DNA from: JBDHRG01 sp039807445
GTDB taxonomy: Bacteria; Pseudomonadota; Gammaproteobacteria; Competibacterales; Competibacteraceae
DNA length: 22,419 bases
NCBI GenBank assembly: GCA_039807445.1
Contig: JBDHRG010000043.1
Location: forward strand, 1 to 22,419
Direction of reading: 5' to 3'
The translations under genes were made by a program, and so were the position numbers. Positions 17,859-22,419 of the stretch are shown in pieces. The notes beneath the pieces are model-generated. The model searched no databases. It worked only from the letters and a program-made list of their open reading frames with translations, and was not told where the DNA came from. The first letter of the stretch is position 1; the number at the start of each line of letters is the position of its first letter.

Positions 17859-18395
17859 TCACTCCTGATCTTTGTTCGATTCTTTCAACAGTGCCGACAG
17901 GCCGGCGAAGGGCTTGCGCTTCCTCTCCGCCGGCCCGGCGGCGGCATCCGGCAGCACGAAACCGTGGGCTTCGCACTCGCGAACATCGTCATGCAATGCC
18001 ACCAGCGGCAGCGCGAGGATCAGCTCGTCCTCGGCAAGCGCCGCCGGCGTCACCCCGGTCTCGTCCGCCACCAGCGGCTCGTAGGCCTCGGGCAGCGAGC
18101 CGGCGCGCGACTCGTCGGCGATCAGCGCCAGCGCCACGTCGATGCGCAGCGGCAGCAGCACCGGCCCGAAGCAGCGCTGGCAACTGAGCCGCACGTCGGC
18201 TTCGACGTGGCCGCGGATCAGCTTGCGCCCCTCGGCGTCGCGTGCGCCTTCGAGGCGAAAACGCACCTCCCCCCCGTCGTCGCGCAGCAGGTCGGCGAGC
18301 CGCGGCAGCGCTGCGAGCGGCACGACCCCCTCGAGGCGTTCGCCCGACGCGGCGAGCTTCCAGGGATCGAACTTTTCGGGGAGGCGGTCTTGCAT
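17859..18395 (-). CDS. yceD: YceD family protein (DUF177), metal-binding type
   Basis: This 178-residue protein precedes rpmF in most proteobacteria and is linked to 23S rRNA accumulation or ribosome assembly in studied members. Visible features are a CxxC pair (C72, C75) in LSCQRCFGPVLLPL, the acidic stretch ending in AEDELILALPLVALH, and a basic C-terminus (AERKRKPFAGLSALL). The ATG at 18395 is chosen because the upstream 48-residue extension would cross a good promoter. No Shine-Dalgarno is seen. With the predicted promoter only about 10 nt away, the mRNA may be nearly leaderless. Confidence 0.92.
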   Translation of the reverse strand: MQDRLPEKFDPWKLAASGERLEGVVPLAALPRLADLLRDDGGEVRFRLEGARDAEGRKLIRGHVEADVRLSCQRCFGPVLLPLRIDVALALIADESRAGSLPEAYEPLVADETGVTPAALAEDELILALPLVALHDDVRECEAHGFVLPDAAAGPAERKRKPFAGLSALLKESNKDQE

Positions 18396-18405
18396 AAGGG
18401 GCGCA

Positions 18406-18434
18406 ATCTTAAAGCCACGTTCCCCCCAAGTCAA
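18406..18434 (-). promoter_or_regulatory. Sigma-70-type promoter of the yceD-rpmF-plsX-fab operon
   Basis: On the minus strand TTGACT (18429-18434) is followed after exactly 17 nt by TAAGAT (18406-18411). This is the best consensus match in the window. The expected start lies around 18398-18400, only 3-5 nt before the yceD ATG. Confidence 0.7.
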
Positions 18435-18483
18435 AGCACGCGCCGCCCCGACGGGTCGGCCAAGGTCCCAGGCTGCAAGGCAT

Positions 18484-18512
18484 TTGTCGCGCCGACCGCG
18501 ACTGCCTACCAT
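18484..18512 (+). promoter_or_regulatory. Candidate promoter of maf
   Basis: TTGTCG (18484-18489) and TACCAT (18507-18512) are spaced by 17 nt. The leader would be about 25 nt and contains AGGA in front of the maf ATG. It is divergent from, and does not overlap, the yceD promoter. Confidence 0.5.
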
Positions 18513-18544
18513 CCGCGGGACCGCTGCAGCCAGGAACACGACCG

Positions 18545-19138
18545 ATGCCGCTCGCCGACGGCCGCCGCCTGATCCTCGCCTCGACTTCGCCGTTCCGCCG
18601 CGAGCTGCTGGCCCGCCTGGGGCTGGCGTTCGAGGCCCTGCCCCCCGGCGTCGACGAGACGCCGCTGCCCGGCGAACCCGCCGAAACGCTGGTCGCGCGC
18701 CTGGCGCACGCCAAGGCGGCAGCCATCGCCGCGCACGCGCCGGGCGCGCTGGTGATCGGTTCGGACCAGGCCGCGGTGCTCGACGGGCGCATCCTCGGCA
18801 AGCCCGGCGACCACGCGCGCGCGCTCGAGCAGTTGCGCGCCGCTTCGGGACGCGCGGTCGACTTCTTCACCGGGCTGTGCCTGATCGACGCCGACAGCGG
18901 CCGCGCGCAGCTCGAGGTGGTGCCGTTTCGCGTGCACTTCCGCACGCTCGACGAAACCCGCCTCGAACGCTACCTGCGCCACGAGCAGCCGTACGACTGC
19001 GCCGGCAGCTTCAAGTCCGAGGGGCTCGGCATCGCGCTGTTCGAGCGCCTCGAGGGCGACGACCCAAACGCGCTGATCGGCCTGCCGCTGATCCGGCTGG
19101 TGCGGATGCTCGAGGCCGAAGGCCTCGAAATGCCGTAG
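18545..19138 (+). CDS. maf: Maf-like nucleotide pyrophosphatase (YceF type)
   Basis: This is a house-cleaning enzyme that hydrolyses modified nucleoside triphosphates; the E. coli YceF relative acts on 7-methyl-GTP. The 197 residues include ILASTSPFRRELL (10-22), the metal and catalytic Asp74 in IGSDQ, LGKPGD (84-89) and the CAGSFKSEGLG segment that marks the YceF subgroup over the dTTP/UTP subgroup. The ATG at 18545 has AGGA 9 nt upstream. The divergent arrangement next to yceD is conserved in proteobacteria. Confidence 0.94.
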   Translation: MPLADGRRLILASTSPFRRELLARLGLAFEALPPGVDETPLPGEPAETLVARLAHAKAAAIAAHAPGALVIGSDQAAVLDGRILGKPGDHARALEQLRAASGRAVDFFTGLCLIDADSGRAQLEVVPFRVHFRTLDETRLERYLRHEQPYDCAGSFKSEGLGIALFERLEGDDPNALIGLPLIRLVRMLEAEGLEMP

Positions 19139-19224
19139 CCGACAGCGGCTCATCGGCCGGTACTGCGCCAATCTTGCCCGACATCCGGCGGCCAACCTCC
19201 TTGCGACGCGGCGGGACTGCGCGA

Positions 19225-19881
19225 TTGCACGCTCGGGCGTGGTGGATCGTGCTCGGGACGCTCGTCGTCGTGTGCCTCCCGCTGTGGCTCGCCGGCTGCG
19301 CGACACCGACCGCCGAGCGCTTGCCGCCGCCCGCCGGTGCCCCCGACGCTGTCCGCATCTGGGTCGTCAGCCACGGCTGGCACACCGGCATCGTGGTCCC
19401 GCGCGCGCACGCGCTGCCGGCGCTCGCCGGCGAGTTTCCGGATGCCGCGTACCTCGAGATCGGCTGGGGCGACGAAGGCTTCTACACCGCGCCCGATCAG
19501 GACATCGGGCCGGCGCTGGCACTGGAAGCGGCGTTCGCCTCGCGCGGCGCCGTGCTGCACGTGGTCGCGCTGCCGGTCGAGCCCGCGCGTTATTTCATGG
19601 CGAGCGAAGTCGCGCCGCTGCGGCTGTCGGCGGCCGGCTTGCGCGCGATGCTCGCCGCGATCGACGCCGATTTCGTCCGCGATGCGCAGGGCGCCGCGCA
19701 GCCGCTCGGCCGCGGGCTGTACGGCGACAGCCGCTTCTTCCGCGCCCACGGCCGCTTCGGCCTTTGGCGCACCTGCAACACCTGGACCGCCGAACGCCTG
19801 CGCGCCGGCGGCTGTCCGGTCGGCGGGGCGCTGACCGCCGCCAGCGTGATGGCCCAGGTGCGCCAGCGCTGCCAGCCGTGA
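19225..19881 (+). CDS. DUF2459 (TIGR02117-like) lipoprotein of unknown function
   Basis: This is a predicted lipoprotein of 218 residues from the TTG at 19225. It has an Arg-containing start, a hydrophobic core (WWIVLGTLVVVCLPLW) and a lipobox LAGC with Cys25. The mature part has HGWHTGIVVP (50-59), EIGWGDEGFYTAP (78-90) and WRTCNTWTA (181-189), the family blocks I recall for DUF2459. No function is established. The His-x-Gly-Ile block before a Cys block resembles the order in permuted NlpC/P60 (YiiX/LRAT-like) enzymes; this is inference only. The start is uncertain: TTG 19201 or GTG 19249 are also possible, but 19249 would leave no charge before the hydrophobic core. Confidence 0.82.
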   Translation: MHARAWWIVLGTLVVVCLPLWLAGCATPTAERLPPPAGAPDAVRIWVVSHGWHTGIVVPRAHALPALAGEFPDAAYLEIGWGDEGFYTAPDQDIGPALALEAAFASRGAVLHVVALPVEPARYFMASEVAPLRLSAAGLRAMLAAIDADFVRDAQGAAQPLGRGLYGDSRFFRAHGRFGLWRTCNTWTAERLRAGGCPVGGALTAASVMAQVRQRCQP

Positions 19882-19938
19882 TGCCGACCCCGGGACTAGC
19901 TATCCTTAGCCAGACAGCGCGCGGTCGAGGTAACCGTG

Positions 19939-20196
19939 ATGACCACCATCAACATCTACGAGGCCCGCAACCAGCTCTCGCGCCTGGTCGAGCTGGTCGA
20001 GAGCGGTGCCGAACGCGAGATCGTGCTGGCGCGCAACGGCAAGCCGGCGGCGCGGCTGGTACCCCTGCAGGAAAAACGTCCGATCCGCTTCGGTCTCGCC
20101 AGGGGCGAAATCCGGGCTCCGGACGACATCCATGCCGGAGACGCGGAGATCCAGGCGATGTTCGACGAATCGCTCGAGAGGGACATCAACCCGTGA
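19939..20196 (+). CDS. Phd/YefM family antitoxin
   Basis: This 85-residue protein is the predicted antitoxin and autorepressor of a type II toxin-antitoxin pair. The N-terminal part INIYEARNQLSRLVELVESG, then EIVLARNGKPAARLVP, is the Phd/YefM DNA-binding fold; the C-terminal half (RFGLARGEIRAPDDIHAGD) is the usual toxin-binding tail. The ATG at 19939 has GAGG 8 nt upstream; a GTG one codon earlier is an alternative. Its stop overlaps the toxin start as GTGA. Binding of its own promoter is expected from the family, but no clear operator palindrome was seen in the 57-nt upstream gap. Confidence 0.92.
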   Translation: MTTINIYEARNQLSRLVELVESGAEREIVLARNGKPAARLVPLQEKRPIRFGLARGEIRAPDDIHAGDAEIQAMFDESLERDINP

Positions 20197-20570
20197 ACCT
20201 GCTGCTCGACACGCACATCGCCTTGTGGCTGGTGACGGACGCCATGCAGCTTTCGCCCGAGGCGCGCCGGGCGATCGTCTCGGCAGAGGCGGTGCACGTC
20301 AGCGTCGTCAGCATTTGGGAGCTGGCCATCAAACACTCGACGGGCAAGTTCGAAACCCCGGCAGAACGTGTACGCTTCCGCTTCGAGGAAGCGGGCCTGC
20401 TGCTGTTGCCCGTTACGCCCGAGCACGCGATCACCGTCGATCGCCTGCCCTGGCACCACCGCGACCCGTTCGACCGCATGCTGGTCGCGCAAGCCCTGTG
20501 CGAGCCGCTGCGCCTGCTGACCCACGATGCCCGGCTCGCGGCGTACAGCGACACCGTGATCGTGGTCTGA
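20193..20570 (+). CDS. vapC: PIN domain toxin, VapC type
   Basis: This is the predicted RNase toxin partner of the Phd-type antitoxin. The 125 residues show the four acidic PIN positions: Asp6 in LLLDTHIALW, Glu43 in SIWELAIKH, Asp91/Asp94 in HRDPFDRMLVAQA and Asp112 in LLTHDARL. All key residues are present, so it is probably active. The start is GTG at 20193, overlapping the antitoxin stop by 4 nt. It resembles the PIN subgroup that pairs with Phd rather than with AbrB-type VapB antitoxins. It ends 21 nt before the convergent adaptor gene. The tRNA or rRNA target cannot be inferred. Confidence 0.93.
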   Translation: MNLLLDTHIALWLVTDAMQLSPEARRAIVSAEAVHVSVVSIWELAIKHSTGKFETPAERVRFRFEEAGLLLLPVTPEHAITVDRLPWHHRDPFDRMLVAQALCEPLRLLTHDARLAAYSDTVIVV

Positions 20571-20591
20571 AACCGCCCCCGCACGCCCGCC

Positions 20592-21518
20592 TCACCCGCC
20601 TTCCGCCGCCTCGATGAACACGTCGACCTGCTGGCCGACGTGCGCCGCGAAGTCGGCGCGCTCGATGCGGTAGATCGCCTGCACGACGCGCGTGTCGACG
20701 CGCTCGGCGGCGCCGCCCGACAGCGCGGTCTTCGGCACCGCCAGCGGCTCGAGGCGCACGAAGCCGAGCGGCGCGCGCCCGGCACCGTTGCCGCGCAGCA
20801 CCGCGATCGCCGCGCGCCCGGGCTGCAGCCGCCAGGCTTCGTGCTCGTCGATGTCGACGCGCACGTGCAGCGGGCGGGTGGCGCCGAGCACCAGCAGCGC
20901 CGCCGGGCCGGCGGCGTACTCGCCGGCGTGGATGCGCGCCTGCAGCACCTGCCCGGCGATCGGCGCGCGCACGGTCGCGCGCTCGAGCTCGACTCGGGCT
21001 TCGGCGAGCGCCGCGCGCGCGCGCTCGACCTCGGCCCGTGCCTCGTCGAGCCGCGCCTGCGCGATCTCGAGCGCCGCCCTGCGCCGGCTGATCTCCTCGA
21101 CGCTGACCGCCTGCGCCGCGGGCAGCTTCTCGACATAGCCGTACTGCACGCGGGCATCGGCCGCGACGACCTGCGCCGTCTTCACCCCGGCCTCGGCGGC
21201 TTTCAGCGCCGCCTCGCGCAGCGCCAGCGCCGCGCGCAGCTGGCGCTCGTCGAGCGTGAACAGCGGCGCACCGGCCGCTACCGTGTCGCCGGCGGCGACG
21301 TACACCCGCTCGACCACGCCGGCCAGCGGCGTGCCGATCGCGATGCTCTCGCTGGAAGGCTCGACCAGGCCGACGGCGGCGATCGCGTGCGCGTACGGGT
21401 GCGTCGGCGGTACGCGCGGCGGCTCGGCGGCCAGCCGCTCGGGTTGGGTGCGGATCACCGAGGCGCTCGCGAAGGCCAGCGCCAGCGCCGCCAGCAGCGG
21501 CAGACCGAAGCGCCTCAT
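20592..21518 (-). CDS. HlyD/MacA-type periplasmic adaptor of an ABC exporter
   Basis: This membrane-fusion adaptor of 308 residues joins an inner-membrane ABC transporter to an outer-membrane channel. It has an N-terminal signal anchor (about 1-21), a biotinyl-lipoyl half GTPLAGVVERVYVAAGDTVAAGAPLFTLD, a long alanine- and arginine-rich coiled coil (about 90-175), the returning lipoyl half TVRAPIAGQVLQARIHAGEY, then a beta-barrel with LGFVRLEPLAVPKTALSGG. It lies downstream of the ATPase and permease end, as in DevBCA-like or MacAB-like exporters, but 121 nt away across an intergenic repeat. The cargo is unknown. No strong Shine-Dalgarno precedes the ATG at 21518. Confidence 0.88.
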   Translation of the reverse strand: MRRFGLPLLAALALAFASASVIRTQPERLAAEPPRVPPTHPYAHAIAAVGLVEPSSESIAIGTPLAGVVERVYVAAGDTVAAGAPLFTLDERQLRAALALREAALKAAEAGVKTAQVVAADARVQYGYVEKLPAAQAVSVEEISRRRAALEIAQARLDEARAEVERARAALAEARVELERATVRAPIAGQVLQARIHAGEYAAGPAALLVLGATRPLHVRVDIDEHEAWRLQPGRAAIAVLRGNGAGRAPLGFVRLEPLAVPKTALSGGAAERVDTRVVQAIYRIERADFAAHVGQQVDVFIEAAEGG

Positions 21519-21540
21519 ACGGGCAACCCCGGCGGCTGCA

Positions 21541-21625
21541 CTCCCTCCCCCCTTGCGGGAGAGGGTTGGGGTGGGGGGTATGCCAGCCCTCCCCCGTCAA
21601 GGATGAGGGAGCATGAGGACGCTTC
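21541..21625. repeat. Intergenic palindromic repeat (PHPNPLPQG/SPLAGEGWG type)
   Basis: The spacer between ATPase and adaptor has CCCTCCCCCCTTGCGGGAG and GAGGGTTGGGGTGGGGGG, which form an imperfect hairpin. Translated frames give the tell-tale peptides SPLAGEGWGG and PHPNPLPQGGRE, which I know as mis-annotated readings of a repeat widespread in proteobacterial intergenic DNA. A second inverted pair CCCTC/GAGGG lies at 21588-21610. Confidence 0.7.
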
Positions 21626-21639
21626 ACGGGCACCGCGTA

Positions 21640-22350
21640 TCATGGCCGCTCTCCAGAACTCCCCCCTTCGACGCGCGTGATTCGGCCGTCGTCCATGTGC
21701 GCGATGCGGTCGGCGTACGCGAGTATGCGGGCATCGTGGGTGACGACCACGACGGCGCGGTCCGGGCGCAGCGCGACCGCGCGCAGCAGCTCCAGCACGC
21801 GCTGGCCGGTGTCGGCATCGAGCGCCGCGGTCGGCTCGTCGCACAGCACCAGCCGCGGTTCGTGCACCAGCGCGCGCGCGAAGGCGACGCGCTGCTGCTC
21901 GCCGCCCGAAAGCTGCTTCGGCAACTGCCCGGCGCGCGCGGCCAGCCCCAGCTCGGCGAGCAGCGCGCCGGCGCGCTCGAGCGCGATGCGGCGCGGCCGG
22001 CCGGCGGCGATCAGCGGCACCGCGGCGTTTTCGGCGGCGCTCAGCGCCGGCAGCAGGTGATATTGCTGGAACACGAAGCCGAGGTTGTCACGGCGGAAGT
22101 CGACCTGCTCGCGCCGCCCGAGCCGCTGCGGCTCGCGCCCCAGCACTTCGAGCTCGCCGTCGTCCGGCGCCAGCAGCCCGGCGATCAGCGACAGCAGCGT
22201 GGTCTTGCCACAGCCGCTGGGCCCGACCAAGAAGCTCATCTCGCCGAGCCGCGCCTCGAAGTCGACGCCGCGCAAGGCGCGGATGCGCGCCTCGCCGTCG
22301 CCGAACGCCTTGACCAGCCCGTGCGCGCGCACCGCGGCTTCTGCGCTCAT
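21640..22350 (-). CDS. ABC transporter ATP-binding protein (DevA/MacB-like)
   Basis: This is a 236-residue ATPase of a FtsX/DevC-type exporter. It has Walker A GPSGCGKT (43-50), a Q-loop in GFVFQQYHLLPALSAAENAAVPL, signature LSGGEQQR (147-154), Walker B VLCDEP (168-173) and the His switch VTHD (203-206). It starts 4 nt after the stop of the permease gene. It differs from LolD (1887-2618) at the GFIYQFHHLLPEF block, so it is not a second Lol ATPase. With the HlyD adaptor it forms a three-part exporter of unknown cargo. Confidence 0.92.
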   Translation of the reverse strand: MSAEAAVRAHGLVKAFGDGEARIRALRGVDFEARLGEMSFLVGPSGCGKTTLLSLIAGLLAPDDGELEVLGREPQRLGRREQVDFRRDNLGFVFQQYHLLPALSAAENAAVPLIAAGRPRRIALERAGALLAELGLAARAGQLPKQLSGGEQQRVAFARALVHEPRLVLCDEPTAALDADTGQRVLELLRAVALRPDRAVVVVTHDARILAYADRIAHMDDGRITRVEGGSSGERP

Positions 22351-22354
22351 CGCC

Positions 22355-22419
22355 TCATCCCCGGAACACCTCCGCCGGCTCGAGCACCAGCACGCGGCGC
22401 ACCGACAGCAGGCTCGCCA
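22355..22419 (-). CDS. FtsX/DevC-type ABC transporter permease (partial, C-terminal end only)
   Basis: Only the last 21 residues are in the window, ending ASLLSVRRVLVLEPAEVFRG before the TGA at 22355. The tail DPAEVFRG or EPAEVFRG after a VRRV stretch is the usual C-terminus of MacB/DevC permeases. The link to the downstream ATPase (4-nt gap) supports this. Nothing more can be said of its topology. Confidence 0.75.
   Translation of the reverse strand, partial: ASLLSVRRVLVLEPAEVFRG

Noticed and set aside
18396..18539. A 48-residue N-terminal extension of YceD.
   Set aside because: It would read through the strong TTGACT-N17-TAAGAT promoter, and the extra sequence is not family-like.
21519..21639. 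Extending the HlyD adaptor or ATPase frames through the spacer (PHPNPLPQG peptide).
   Set aside because: This peptide is a known product of translating an intergenic repeat; the adaptor's signal anchor begins properly at 21518.

Overview
The window comes from a very GC-rich bacterial chromosome. It is almost certainly a betaproteobacterium, and a Rhodocyclales/Azoarcus-Thauera-like member is my best guess. That rests on the protein families, a single LolC/E-type permease, and the gene order maf | yceD-rpmF-plsX-fabH-fabD-fabG-acpP-fabF-(pabB)-pabC-mltG-tmk-holB-pilZ-tatD. From memory, this order closely matches the P. aeruginosa PA2972-PA2959 block. No rRNA, tRNA, CRISPR array, integrase or intact transposon was seen. 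Most of the window is core chromosome.

Layout. (1) 1-3861, minus strand: a lipoprotein-export operon, lolC then lolD, followed after 18 nt by comEC, which runs off the left edge. (2) 4075-5658: divergent xth (exonuclease III) and pyrE. (3) 5688-18395, minus strand: a run of 15 genes. It starts at yceD with a good sigma-70-like promoter, then rpmF and plsX, then the fatty-acid genes fabH, fabD, fabG, acpP and fabF. After a gap with nested repeats come pabB and pabC (folate), mltG (peptidoglycan), tmk and holB (DNA replication), pilZ (type IV pili) and tatD. Many neighbours overlap by 4 nt or abut. Several of the larger gaps carry GC-rich hairpins. (4) 18545-19881, plus strand: maf, divergent from yceD, and a DUF2459 lipoprotein. 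(5) 19939-20570, plus strand: a Phd/VapC-type toxin-antitoxin pair, the one clearly accessory gene cassette. (6) 20592-22419, minus strand: a DevBCA/MacAB-like ABC exporter, with the permease end, the ATPase, and then a HlyD-type adaptor separated from them by a repeat-bearing spacer.

How the genes fit together: the central block links ribosome supply (L32), phospholipid and fatty-acid initiation (PlsX, FabH, FabD, FabG, ACP, FabF), folate precursor (PabB, PabC), dTMP phosphorylation and replication. This is a growth-rate-type gene set, probably read as overlapping transcripts with internal promoters.

I found no convincing new multi-gene system. The items most worth checking are non-coding: a perfect 24-bp inverted repeat between fabF and pabB nested with other repeats, hairpin clusters in the fabH-fabD and rpmF-plsX gaps, and a near-leaderless yceD promoter. 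Among proteins, the ComEC motif substitutions and a possible permuted papain-like fold in the DUF2459 lipoprotein stand out.
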